Shown one piece after another: positions 23,829 to 32,436 of a DNA stretch of 64,000 nucleotides. Under the pieces are notes generated by a model. That model did not search any database, was not told where the DNA came from, and worked only from the letters and a program-made list of their open reading frames with translations. The stretch's first letter is position 1. Each line of letters starts with the position of its first letter. This DNA comes from Nodosilinea sp. LEGE 06152 (lineage in GTDB: Bacteria > Cyanobacteriota > Cyanobacteriia > Phormidesmidales > Phormidesmidaceae): NCBI RefSeq assembly GCF_015207525.1, contig NZ_JADEWR010000037.1, positions 1-64,000 of the forward strand, written 5' to 3'. The position numbers and the translations under genes are program-made.

Positions 23829-24739
23829 GAGGGTGTTTGAAAAGTCAGACGAGGACAAAAATTATGCCAACCGCCTGACCATGATACGGATCATGGCGAG
23901 GTAGATGAGGGTTTCCGACGTTTCCGGCAGCCGTTCGTAGTCTCGCACCAAGCGTCGGCATCCCATCAACCACCCGAAGGTGCGTTCGACCACCCAACGC
24001 TTTTTCAGAAGGACAAACCCTTTGGTCTGCTGCGGTCGTAAGACGACCTCGACAATCCAACGACAGGTATCCATTACCCACATCATGAAGGGGGGACCAC
24101 TAAAGCCCCCATCGGCCCAGATCAGGTTCAGACGCTCCATGGACGAACCCATCGCCTTCACCCGAGAGAGCACCTGCTTGCCGCCCTCCCGGTCGGGCAC
24201 ACTGGCGGCGGTGACCAGCACCCACAACACTAGACCCAGCGTCTCGACGGTCATAAACCGTTCGCGACCAGTAATAATGTTGCCCGCATCGTAGCCCACC
24301 GCCTCATGGACCATGGCCGCACTTTTCACGCTTTGGCTATCAATGACAGCCTCTGAGGGTTGGGCACGGCGGTTTTGCTCGATGCGCACCCATTCCCGGA
24401 GATGATCATGAATGGCCACCCAGGTGCCATCCTTACTCCAGTTGCGAAAGTAGGTGTACACCGTTGACCACGGTGGAAAGTCGCCCGGTAACGCCTGCCA
24501 TTGCACGCCTTCTACCAGTAAATACAAGATAGCGTTGAGTATCTCCCACAAATCCACACTTCGGGGACGTCCACCGGGCTTAGCCTCAGGCAGTAAATCA
24601 CTCAGGAGTTCGTATGGGTCTCGCGTTAAATTGCTGGGGTAGTCTTTACTCATAGTTCCACTCCGGCGTTGCTGTCATCTATCTGCAACCTACACGGAGT
24701 GAGCTTTTTTACTCAAACCTTAGCTTTTCAAACACCCTC
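23829..24739 (-). mobile_element. IS5-family insertion sequence
   Basis: A 911-base element with terminal inverted repeats GAGGGTGTTTGAAAAG (left) and its inverse at the right end (CTTTTCAAACACCCTC), flanked by the 3-bp duplication TAA (23826-23828 and 24740-24742). A TNA duplication fits the IS1031-type subgroup of IS5. It carries one complete transposase gene. Removing it with one TAA restores the reading frame of the interrupted TPR-CHAT gene exactly. Confidence 0.9.
23862..24653 (-). CDS. IS5-family transposase
   Basis: 263 residues in one frame. It has an N-terminal helix-turn-helix region (LSDLLPEAKPGGRPRSVDLW), then LNAILYLLVEGVQWQALPGD, a hallmark of this family. The DDE core follows: VIDSQSVKSA (first Asp), LIWADGGFSG (second Asp) and RWVVERTFGWL with RRLVRDYE (Glu helix). 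The length and intact motifs suggest an active enzyme. It fills almost the whole element and is read on the same strand as the gene it interrupts. Confidence 0.92.
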   Translation of the reverse strand: MSKDYPSNLTRDPYELLSDLLPEAKPGGRPRSVDLWEILNAILYLLVEGVQWQALPGDFPPWSTVYTYFRNWSKDGTWVAIHDHLREWVRIEQNRRAQPSEAVIDSQSVKSAAMVHEAVGYDAGNIITGRERFMTVETLGLVLWVLVTAASVPDREGGKQVLSRVKAMGSSMERLNLIWADGGFSGPPFMMWVMDTCRWIVEVVLRPQQTKGFVLLKKRWVVERTFGWLMGCRRLVRDYERLPETSETLIYLAMIRIMVRRLA

Positions 24740-25133
24740 TAAGGCTTTTTGCCATATAGTTAGAGCTGCTTGCCATTCACTACGATCGTACTGAGCAGCG
24801 CCTTCGACCAGAAGGCGGTTGGCTTCGGTTTGGCGGGTAGTTGCACTGTCTGTGTTTTGCTTGATCTGTCCAAATGGGTTATCGCTGCTGCTAATTAATG
24901 GCAACGGCTGAGCCGTCTCAAAAAAGACCTCAGTGTATTTGCCTTCAATGAGCTCCTGCTCTAACTCGGTGGCTAGTCCAGGCATTCCCCACAGCAGCAG
25001 CGGCAAGGGCAGCAGGCTCAACCAGGGCAACCGATGGGGCATGGGAATTTTCTATGGGTAGCTGCAAGTATAAACACACTTGCTCACACCCATTCCGGAA
25101 AAGCGTTCGTAACAAGTTACTTTAGACATGCTG

Positions 25134-26264
25134 CTACGGCAGTTCAGCGGCGATATCATCAGCCAGGGTTATATCCCCCAGCGCCAGGGCACCCGCCTGG
25201 GCTGCCTCTAGGTATTCAACCGCTTTCTCAGGTTCCTCCACCCGAGCATAGAGCGTACCCAGACCATACTGGGCCAGCACCTGTTCTTCGAGATTGTCTG
25301 TGGCTAGAGCCAGGGCCAGGGCGGTTTCGTAGTTTTGCTCCGCCAGCAGGCGCAGGCCGCTTTTGAGGTAGAAATCGCCCAGCAGCCGCCGCACTTTGGC
25401 GGTTTCGCAGCCCCCGGCTACCATTTCCTCTAGGACGTCAATAGCGGCTCCGGTCAGATCGTAGCGGGGGTAGATATCTTCCACTAAGATCAGCGCTTTT
25501 ACCATATCGGGCAGATCCAGGGCCTCGACGGCAGCGATATCGGTTTGGGCGGCCTCAGCGCGATCGCCCGTCAGCAGATTAAACCGCAGAACGGGAAGAT
25601 CATCGGTAGAGATCGCGCCTGTATCGGTCTCCACCACTAGGGTATATAAGGTGCCAGGAGACAGAGGTGGCTGGTCTTCGGGGTAAGGGATGGTGGTTTG
25701 GTCAGTTTCGATTTCCCACAGCGGGCCGCGTCGGGTTTGCAGCGAGACCCGGTAGGTCTCAGCCCCTTCTACCGGGTTCCAGCGCAGGGTCGGCGTGGGC
25801 GAGAGCACTGTATCAAGTCGGGGAGAAATGACGTAGGGAGTGGCTGGGTCGCTGCCCCCGCGCAGATCGCCAACGCCGAACTGGGGTTTGATTACTCTCG
25901 GGGTGCCGGGGCAGCCGTTATGAACCGCAGATTCCGTGCCTGCGGGCACGAGCCATCGACTGCCGCTGGGGCAAATCACCAAAATCCGGCTGCCTCGGCT
26001 GGGCTTCAGCCAGTCGGAACCGTACAATGCTGTGCCGGGGTTGGCACGGCGAAACTCGCTCCAGGCTTCGCGTCGCAGCTCTACAGTGCCGCTGATGGTC
26101 ATGATGCGGGCTAGGCCAGCGTAGGCAGCGGTGGGCAGCAGCGCCAAGCCGACTCCGGCGGTCGAGAGGGTGAGCAGCGATCGCCAGAATCGGTTCCAAG
26201 TAAGCGGTTGATGCCGCCGCAGGCTCAAGGGCCAATCCTGAGGGCTATTGCGATGGCTCGGCAT
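25134..26264 (-). CDS. Exported FecR-like / TPR protein
   Basis: 376 residues. It has a long basic N-terminus and a hydrophobic segment (LLTLSTAGVGLALLPTAAYA), which acts as a signal peptide or anchor. The next domain (about 52-140) reads ARIMTISGTVELRREAWSEF, then ANPGTALYGSDWLKPSRGSR and ILVICPSG, the layout of FecR-like beta domains (iron-stimulon or polymer-binding). A fibronectin-like domain follows (PTPTLRWNPVEGAETYRVSL, TLYTLVVETD), and the C-terminus has TPR-type helices (about 270-370). It overlaps the upstream gene by 20 bases, so the two are translated together. Its position in the CHAT/caspase array suggests a scaffold or sensor role in the periplasm (inference). Confidence 0.75.
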   Translation of the reverse strand: MPSHRNSPQDWPLSLRRHQPLTWNRFWRSLLTLSTAGVGLALLPTAAYAGLARIMTISGTVELRREAWSEFRRANPGTALYGSDWLKPSRGSRILVICPSGSRWLVPAGTESAVHNGCPGTPRVIKPQFGVGDLRGGSDPATPYVISPRLDTVLSPTPTLRWNPVEGAETYRVSLQTRRGPLWEIETDQTTIPYPEDQPPLSPGTLYTLVVETDTGAISTDDLPVLRFNLLTGDRAEAAQTDIAAVEALDLPDMVKALILVEDIYPRYDLTGAAIDVLEEMVAGGCETAKVRRLLGDFYLKSGLRLLAEQNYETALALALATDNLEEQVLAQYGLGTLYARVEEPEKAVEYLEAAQAGALALGDITLADDIAAELP

Positions 26265-27537
26265 AGTCTGGGGTCTCCGTGGTTGTTAGGGCATCTCGGG
26301 CCAGGCCTGCCCAGCGATCGTCTTCGGGGCGATTGGCGTATTGCAGGCACTGGGTCCAGGTCTCTCGGGCGGTGGGAATGGGGGCGGCAGGCTCGGTTGC
26401 CCCCTCGGGCTGTTGTTCCAGCACTTGAGCTAGCAGACAGTAGGCATCCGGGCGGGGTGGGTCAAATTCCTCGCCAATGCGAATGGCTTCTAGCAGCTCG
26501 GTCTCAGCCTCGGGCAGACGACCCTGCTCCAGTCGCACCTGGCCCAAGTTTTTGCGCAGCGCATACTCTAGTTCTGGGGTTTGCTGCTGCAAATTGGGGT
26601 TGCTGAGGGCTTGCAGCAGCAGGGGAGTAGCTTGGTCGTTGTTGCCGTCGCGCAGGTAGAGACGGGCCAGGTTGTTGTAGGCGGGGAGGTAGCCCCCTTG
26701 TACTGCTTTTAGATATTCGGTTTGGGCCTTGTCGTACTCCTGAAATTCTTCATAGATCACCCCCAGGTTGAACTGGGCCTCGGGGTAATCGGGCTTTAGG
26801 CTGAGGGCCTGCTGAAAGTCGTTTTGGGCGCTGGCCCAATCACCGGTTTTGTACTGCGCTTCACCCTGCTGGTTATAGGCGGCGGCGATGCGGGGCAACC
26901 CCAGGGAGTGAAAGAAAAACAGCCCCAGGGCGAGGGCAAAGGCGAGGACAAATTTGATGCTGGCCCAGTTTTTGCGGGCGGGGCCACGGGTAGACAGAAC
27001 GTTTTCTAGCGCCTGCTGGCCCACTTTGGTCAGGGCTCCACCGCTGGCAAACAGTGTCAGAATGACCGGGGCGATCGCCCCCAGCGAACTCCATACTCCC
27101 GGCGTATCGGCGGTAAAGCGGCTGGCAATATCCTGCGCTAGGGCCAAACTAATGGTCAACATCGCGAGGGTGAGGCCGCCCCACAGCCAGGCCAAAGCAT
27201 CCTTGGGCGGCTCGGGGTCGGGCGGGTACCACCACCAGTGGTGCTCAGGGGGGTGGACACTTTTGCGCCAGCCCGTCAGGGCAGGCATGGCCCGCAGGCG
27301 ATCGCTCTGACGGCCCAAATCGGCATCGGTGTTGGCCAAATCGAGCCAAAACTGGGGTGGCAGCGTTTCTTCGTCGGGCATTTCGGCCAGCTGGTCGATC
27401 AGGTGCTGAACGCGATCGCGGCTATGGAGCGTTGCCAGCACCGTTTCCTCGCTCCAGGCATCGGTGTTGCCCGCCAGTTTGCTAACCCACTGGCGGTAGT
27501 CGTTGGCAGAGCGTTCTAGCGGATGCACGGTGTCCAT
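26245..27537 (-). CDS. Membrane-anchored TPR protein
   Basis: 430 residues. A soluble N-terminal domain (about 1-115) precedes membrane helices at about 117-137 (LWGGLTLAMLTISLALAQDI), 150-170 (SLGAIAPVILTLFASGG) and 192-212 (FVLAFALALGLFFFHSLG). The C-terminal half (about 220-410) is TPR repeats, such as GDWASAQNDFQQALSLKPDY and AQFNLGVIYEEFQEYDKAQT. This layout puts the TPR arm on one face of the membrane, probably the periplasmic side with three helices, and suggests a docking protein for the neighbouring caspase or CHAT proteins (inference). It overlaps the next gene by 20 bases and starts 35 bases after the caspase stop. Confidence 0.78.
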   Translation of the reverse strand: MDTVHPLERSANDYRQWVSKLAGNTDAWSEETVLATLHSRDRVQHLIDQLAEMPDEETLPPQFWLDLANTDADLGRQSDRLRAMPALTGWRKSVHPPEHHWWWYPPDPEPPKDALAWLWGGLTLAMLTISLALAQDIASRFTADTPGVWSSLGAIAPVILTLFASGGALTKVGQQALENVLSTRGPARKNWASIKFVLAFALALGLFFFHSLGLPRIAAAYNQQGEAQYKTGDWASAQNDFQQALSLKPDYPEAQFNLGVIYEEFQEYDKAQTEYLKAVQGGYLPAYNNLARLYLRDGNNDQATPLLLQALSNPNLQQQTPELEYALRKNLGQVRLEQGRLPEAETELLEAIRIGEEFDPPRPDAYCLLAQVLEQQPEGATEPAAPIPTARETWTQCLQYANRPEDDRWAGLARDALTTTETPDYAEPSQ

Positions 27538-27572
27538 ATTCTCGGGTGGGGGAGCGAGGGAGCGAGGGAGGG

Positions 27573-29807
27573 CTAGGTGGCGGAGACGACATCAAATAAT
27601 AACGACAGCACCGCTACAGAGTTGGCATTGATCAGCCGAGGCCCCGGTGGCGGGTTGCTCTCGGCACTGCTGCGACGACTGTCTAATGCCCCAAACATAT
27701 CGCGCATGACTTCTTCAGCGGAGGCCTCACTGGCGCTGCCCCGCACCGCTGGCGCAATTCGCCGCAGGGTTCTAAGGGCACTCTGCAACGGTTGAGCGCT
27801 GGCCATCACCAGCACCTGGGTAATGCCGTAGGGCTCTGCGGCCCTAAGCCGCGGCAGCGACAGCGAACGACCTGCCCGCACAATATCGGCATTGGCGTCA
27901 TCGCTGGCGGGCGGAAACAACACGTTGACCTCCCCAGCGGCATCAATCACCAGCAGGCCGATGTGAAGGTCGGTGAGCTCGCTGTTGGTGGCCCGAATTG
28001 TAATAAGGTCATCGACGGGAATTACCTCAATGCCCTGGTCGGTCTGCTGGGGAATAAGAATGGCGTCGTCGCTGCCGCCACGAGTGGCGGTGCTACTGCG
28101 CGAACTGCCGTGCTCAATGGCAAGGCTAACTTTGAGCTGCGAGGCATTTTGGTTCACCATCAGGGCCAGCATACGACCAATCAGCAGGCTGGTCAGCGGG
28201 GCTTTGAGCCGTCGGCTCAGCGCTGCCTCAACGGTTTCGCTGGGGGCACCAAACGAGTTCAGCAGCAGTGGTTCCTGAGTGGCGGAGAACAGCCCGACGC
28301 TACCCACTGCTGGCAGCCGCGAGACACCGCTCAGTGCCATGCGCTGGTCAATGGTATCTGTGTAGCGCCCCAGCAGCACGTGAGGTGGATTGGTGGTCTG
28401 CACATTTACCCCGGTCCACTCGATTGCGCCGAAGCCTTGCAACAGCTCTTGGGCGATCGCCTTTTCGGCCTCATTTAAGGTGGCGTCGAGCCCCACCCGC
28501 AAGGTGATCACCTCAGGAATGCCGCGAACGCGCTCCTGTAGCAGGGGGCTGGGCGCAGCCCCACTGCGGGAGGTTTGGCGCTCAATCCACTCCCCCGTGG
28601 CAAGCAGGCCGTTGCGACTCAGAAGTTTAATTGTGCCAAGGGCATTGCCCGTCTGATCGATCTGGGTGAATTCGGCGTTGCTGTCAAACGATTCCAAGCT
28701 GATTGGGTCGAGGCCGCCCAGCCACAACTGCACCTGACCATCGGCTTTACTACCCGTCGCCTCTAGCAGAATGGCCTCGGCGGGGGGGGATACCGGCTGC
28801 AGATGGTAAACCGGGGTTTCCCTAACCCGAGGGATGTCTTGAGGGTCGTACTCTGGAATTTGGCTGTAGCGCGACAGGCTGGTGGTGCTGCTGGCTACCG
28901 CTGGTAGGGTAAGCGAGAGCGGCTGGCTATTTTGCCAGAGATGCTGAGTCAGCAGATAGGTAAATGCTCCCGCTGTGAACCCATCGAAGGCGTAGTCGGC
29001 GGACTGCTGGCTGGCCCGCGACGAGGTGACGACAAAGCCGTTGCTAACTGGGGAGTTAATTGCTTCAACAAATCTCTCAAAATTCCACCCAAGGCGATTG
29101 AGCAACTGCTGTTGGTAGTCATCTTCTAACGTTGTAATTAGAGGCGCGTTGCCGTTGGCAACTTCCAGCTCAGTCTGGCGCGATCGCATCACCACGTTGC
29201 CTCGCTTGCCGCCGCCTGCGTAGCAGCAGTCGAGCACAAACGTCAGATTTTCGGTGGGCACCAGCGATCGCAGCAGCAGCAGGGTATGGCCCATAATATC
29301 ATCGACTACAGCGTCTCCCCGACTGCTGTAGTCGATGGGGACGAGGGTGGTGTTTTGACAGCTGGCGTCAATGCAGTCGCGGTTGGCGGCATCCAGCAGC
29401 GATCGCATCCGCTCGTATTCCTGCACCTGGCCGCCGTGGCCCGAATAGTGAAATACCGCTACATCACCAGCGCTGACGGGCTTGATCAAATACTCGTCAA
29501 AGGCGTCGAGAATGCCCTGGCGGGTGGCCTGCTGGTTGGTGAGGGTGTGCACATCGCTGGGGTGAAAGCCAAAGCGGTGGATGAGCAACTGCTTTTGCAG
29601 CTCTACATCTATGACGGGGCCATAGAGGCGTTCGCGGGCCGGGTAGTCGTTAATGCCCACCAGCAGAGCCACTTTCCGAGGGGTACTCTGGGCTAGGGCT
29701 TGTCCGTATTGGACAGCGCGACGTTCAAGCCCAAACTGGCTGAGGCCAATAGCCCCGAGCGCCCCAGCGGCCGCTTGTAGAAAATAACGGCGATTGATGC
29801 GAGTCAT
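27573..29807 (-). CDS. Tat-exported caspase-family protease (orthocaspase)
   Basis: 744 residues. The N-terminus is a twin-arginine signal (INRRYFLQAAAGALGAIGL), so the protein is probably folded before export. The p20-like caspase domain (about 43-320) has KVALLVGINDYP, the catalytic His124 in HYSGHG and Cys195 in DCCYAGG. The D residues expected to bind basic P1 side chains are present nearby (DYSSRGDAVVDD). The C-terminal region (about 590-700) contains a DUF4384-like beta domain (LHIGLLVIDAAGEVNVLFPP) and a disordered tail. Orthocaspases usually cleave after Arg/Lys and are activated by Ca2+ in several families. Its neighbours are TPR and CHAT proteins, with which it may form a proteolytic cascade (inference). 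Confidence 0.88.
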   Translation of the reverse strand: MTRINRRYFLQAAAGALGAIGLSQFGLERRAVQYGQALAQSTPRKVALLVGINDYPARERLYGPVIDVELQKQLLIHRFGFHPSDVHTLTNQQATRQGILDAFDEYLIKPVSAGDVAVFHYSGHGGQVQEYERMRSLLDAANRDCIDASCQNTTLVPIDYSSRGDAVVDDIMGHTLLLLRSLVPTENLTFVLDCCYAGGGKRGNVVMRSRQTELEVANGNAPLITTLEDDYQQQLLNRLGWNFERFVEAINSPVSNGFVVTSSRASQQSADYAFDGFTAGAFTYLLTQHLWQNSQPLSLTLPAVASSTTSLSRYSQIPEYDPQDIPRVRETPVYHLQPVSPPAEAILLEATGSKADGQVQLWLGGLDPISLESFDSNAEFTQIDQTGNALGTIKLLSRNGLLATGEWIERQTSRSGAAPSPLLQERVRGIPEVITLRVGLDATLNEAEKAIAQELLQGFGAIEWTGVNVQTTNPPHVLLGRYTDTIDQRMALSGVSRLPAVGSVGLFSATQEPLLLNSFGAPSETVEAALSRRLKAPLTSLLIGRMLALMVNQNASQLKVSLAIEHGSSRSSTATRGGSDDAILIPQQTDQGIEVIPVDDLITIRATNSELTDLHIGLLVIDAAGEVNVLFPPASDDANADIVRAGRSLSLPRLRAAEPYGITQVLVMASAQPLQSALRTLRRIAPAVRGSASEASAEEVMRDMFGALDSRRSSAESNPPPGPRLINANSVAVLSLLFDVVSAT

Positions 29808-29857
29808 CGTAACGACCTGAGAAATAACAAACCAACTTCTAAGTCTTATTCAGAGCA

Positions 29858-29881
29858 AAAGTGCCTAAATTTAAGCACTTT
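29858..29881 (-). terminator. Hairpin between CHAT and caspase genes
   Basis: Inverted repeat AAAGTGC / GCACTTT with a ten-base AT-rich loop, 50 bases after the stop of the CHAT gene. Read on the minus strand, it is followed by TTTGC. It may end or attenuate the upstream TPS-CHAT transcript before the caspase gene. Confidence 0.5.
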
Positions 29882-29931
29882 CCGCTGGTATCAGCCCATT
29901 ACCCGACCGGGTGATTCAAGGAAATGTAATG

Positions 29932-32436
29932 CTACTCCGCTGCACCAATCAGAGTGAATGCTGCCCAATCGGTAGGGTTGGGGTGGGTTGCCATGGTGGT
30001 AAGCATGGCCTGGCGAAGTGCTTGGGCCTTGTCTTGGCCCTGCTGTATCTGGCGATAAAACTCGGTCATAAGGTCTGCCGTAGGAGCATCGGGCACCGAC
30101 CATAGGGAGACGACGACGCTAGAGACACCGGCTGCAATCAAAGAACGGGAGAGGCCAATCACCCCATCACCGGTAATGTCGCCCAGACCAGTATCACAGG
30201 CGCTAAGAACGACTAATTCGGCATTTAAGTCGAGGTTCAGAATCTCAGCTGAGGTAAGCAGGCCATCTTCGTCGCTATCAGGGGTGAGGGCGATCGCGCC
30301 CGGCACGTCGCTTACCCCAGAATTTTGGGGATTGCCATATTCCAGCAGCCCGTGAGTAGCCAGATGGATGAGGCGGGCGGTGCCTGCTCGCTGCTTGACA
30401 GTGCCCTCCAAGGCATCGGCTCCGGTCAAGGCCTGGGTATTAAAGAAGCTGGCAATGCGGGTGGCCTCCTGGTGAGCACCAGCTAGCGGCGAAAGCGGCT
30501 TTGTCTGTCCAGATTGGGCATCCCACACCTCTGGCATAATCGGGTTCCCGACGATAAGCATGTCTTCTGCCGTGAGGGAGCGATCGCGCCTCATCCTGTT
30601 TTCTTGCTGTTGAGTCAGAGCTAAGACCTGAATGGAAGGAGCACTCAGCACAGTGTGGTGCTGAATTAGGTAGTTTCCGCTGCTGTCGATCAGGGCCGGA
30701 AACGGTACTAAAAACAGATCACCCTGAGGAACAAACACTACTTGATCTTCAGGTGTTGCAGGTAGCAGATCTTGGATGGGAGCGATCAGCAGCTGATGCA
30801 GAACTTTCAAGTTCTCTGTAGCTTCTGAGGGGATGACTTCGGCAGTTACAAACCCCCCTCGGCTGCGCTGGCCGATCGCACTGTGGGCGGTTTTAACCAA
30901 ATCTTCGAGCCGATGCTGAGGATCGATGGGGCTGCGGCGGAAGTGAACGGTGCCATTGGGCTGGACAACCCAAATATAGATTTCAGCGGTGGTGCCTCGC
31001 AGCTTGCCCTGATGGACAAACTCGTTGTCGGGAACCAGAGAATATTCCACCAGCGTAGCCTTTTGGCGGCGGGCGATCGATTGAAGCTGATTCAGAGAAA
31101 TGGCCTCTGGATCTAGTTGCTGCTTTTCAGTCAGCAGGGTAGTGAAGGCGCGCGATCGCCCCTGTTCCGAGGCTTGGAGAGCAGCTTCCTCTTGGTCTTG
31201 CTCAACCAGTACCTGCTGAAGCAGGTTATAGGTCATAGCTTGGGTGTCAAAGACCGAAACTTGCTCAGCGTCAGTACTGAGGGTACTGCGAATGGAGTCT
31301 AGTAGGGCAATCGCGGCATTGAGGTCTGTGGCTGCCTGCTGAAACCTGGCTGTCGCATCAGTCGGTGCGCCGCTGGTTCTTAGGGCTTTGCCCCACTCCA
31401 AAAGGGTGTGGGCTTTGTTATTAAGGGTCATCGCTATATCTGGTTTAGAACCGACCTGTTGAAACAGTTCACTGCTGCGATTATGAAAGCCCAGGGCCGT
31501 TTCAAACTGCTGGAGTTTTTCGTGGGCTAAGCCCAGATGAGAGGCATTTTTGGCGGCTAGCCACAGATCGGGGATTTGCTCGGCCAGAGATAGCGCCTGG
31601 CTCCAGTGCTGGAGGGCGGCCTCGTAGTTGCGCTGATAGCTGAAGTAGGTTGCCCCTAAGTTTGTCAGGGCGTAAGCCTGGCCACGCAAATCGTTGAGGG
31701 AGGTGGCAATCGCCTGACTATCCTGGTAGTAGCCCAAGGCCTCAGCGTAGTTACCCTGGTCTGCATTGAGCGCCCCTAAGCTGGCGAGAAGAATTGATTC
31801 TGCTGGACGGTTTTGTATACCTCTAATCAAGTTCAGGCTTTGCTGGTAATTAGCATCGGCGGTGACGTAGTTGCCCAAGACTTGATAGATTTGCCCCAGG
31901 TTGATTAAGGCTTCGGCTTCGCCAAGGGCGTCTTGGTGGGTACGGCGCAGGCTGAGCACTTGCTGCTGTACTGACAAAGCTTCGACATAGTTGCCGGTCA
32001 TTCGGTGTGCCAGAGCCAGATTGCTCCAGGCGGCAGCTTGCCCCTGCCAGTTGGTGTCTTCAGCAGGGACATCTAAGAGGGGGCGAAGATGGGCAATCAC
32101 CTGGTCGTACTGCCGCAGCTTGAGATAAACCGCTCCCAAGGCTTCACGGGCGGTTCTGGCTCCAGTTGAGTTTTGGGCAGCCTGGTATTGGTCTAGAGAC
32201 TGCTGCCACAGTCCAACTGCCTGTTCAAAGTTCTGGTTTTGATAGGCATCCCAGCCCTGCTGATAAAGCTGGTCTGGGTTGACTTGGGCAAGTCGTGGGG
32301 CAGGCGGCGATTGAGAGAGGGTGGGAATCGTGGCTATTGCTGGAGGGTTAGCAACGGTCACAGACAGAAAGGCTGGGAGCAGGGCGATCGCTAGCGGAAG
32401 GCGATCGCACCTAACAAACTTAAGGAGTCTCTTCAT
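29932..32436 (-). CDS. Exported TPR-CHAT domain protease, linked to TPS exoprotein
   Basis: 834 residues. It has a signal peptide (MKRLLKFVRCDRLPLAIALL, cleavage near AIATIP), then about nine TPR repeats (about 50-380) and a helical connector. The CHAT domain (about 520-834) follows, with catalytic His in LIHLATHGLL (about 694) and Cys in VVLSACDTGLGD (about 746). The end, DWAAFTLIGAAE, is typical. The ATG at 32436 lies inside the end of the TpsA gene (17-base overlap), so translation is coupled to the exoprotein. CHAT peptidases near two-partner secretion genes are recurrent in cyanobacteria from memory. A processing role for the exoprotein is plausible but unproven. Confidence 0.88.
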   Translation of the reverse strand: MKRLLKFVRCDRLPLAIALLPAFLSVTVANPPAIATIPTLSQSPPAPRLAQVNPDQLYQQGWDAYQNQNFEQAVGLWQQSLDQYQAAQNSTGARTAREALGAVYLKLRQYDQVIAHLRPLLDVPAEDTNWQGQAAAWSNLALAHRMTGNYVEALSVQQQVLSLRRTHQDALGEAEALINLGQIYQVLGNYVTADANYQQSLNLIRGIQNRPAESILLASLGALNADQGNYAEALGYYQDSQAIATSLNDLRGQAYALTNLGATYFSYQRNYEAALQHWSQALSLAEQIPDLWLAAKNASHLGLAHEKLQQFETALGFHNRSSELFQQVGSKPDIAMTLNNKAHTLLEWGKALRTSGAPTDATARFQQAATDLNAAIALLDSIRSTLSTDAEQVSVFDTQAMTYNLLQQVLVEQDQEEAALQASEQGRSRAFTTLLTEKQQLDPEAISLNQLQSIARRQKATLVEYSLVPDNEFVHQGKLRGTTAEIYIWVVQPNGTVHFRRSPIDPQHRLEDLVKTAHSAIGQRSRGGFVTAEVIPSEATENLKVLHQLLIAPIQDLLPATPEDQVVFVPQGDLFLVPFPALIDSSGNYLIQHHTVLSAPSIQVLALTQQQENRMRRDRSLTAEDMLIVGNPIMPEVWDAQSGQTKPLSPLAGAHQEATRIASFFNTQALTGADALEGTVKQRAGTARLIHLATHGLLEYGNPQNSGVSDVPGAIALTPDSDEDGLLTSAEILNLDLNAELVVLSACDTGLGDITGDGVIGLSRSLIAAGVSSVVVSLWSVPDAPTADLMTEFYRQIQQGQDKAQALRQAMLTTMATHPNPTDWAAFTLIGAAE

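Larger units (their letters stand above)
23062..25042 (-). pseudogene. TPR-CHAT protease pseudogene, split by an IS and internally deleted
   Basis: Three pieces belong together. The N-terminus (25042 to 24740) has a signal peptide (PHRLPWLSLLPLPLLLWGM) and the first TPR, ending WQKALE. After the IS at 23829-24739, and with one TAA duplication removed, the frame resumes as ISQVIGNRANEARTLNNNG and four TPRs (to about 23345). Then LAIIFLKQAIN jumps, with a frame change, to LQQAGAKATLASLWPVSDGG and the CHAT C-terminus WAPFILIGNGL (ending 23062). Most of the CHAT domain, including both catalytic motifs, is missing. The gene is therefore disabled twice, by deletion/frameshift and by insertion. It is a close relative of the intact CHAT gene downstream, with the same C-terminal signature. 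Confidence 0.85.
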
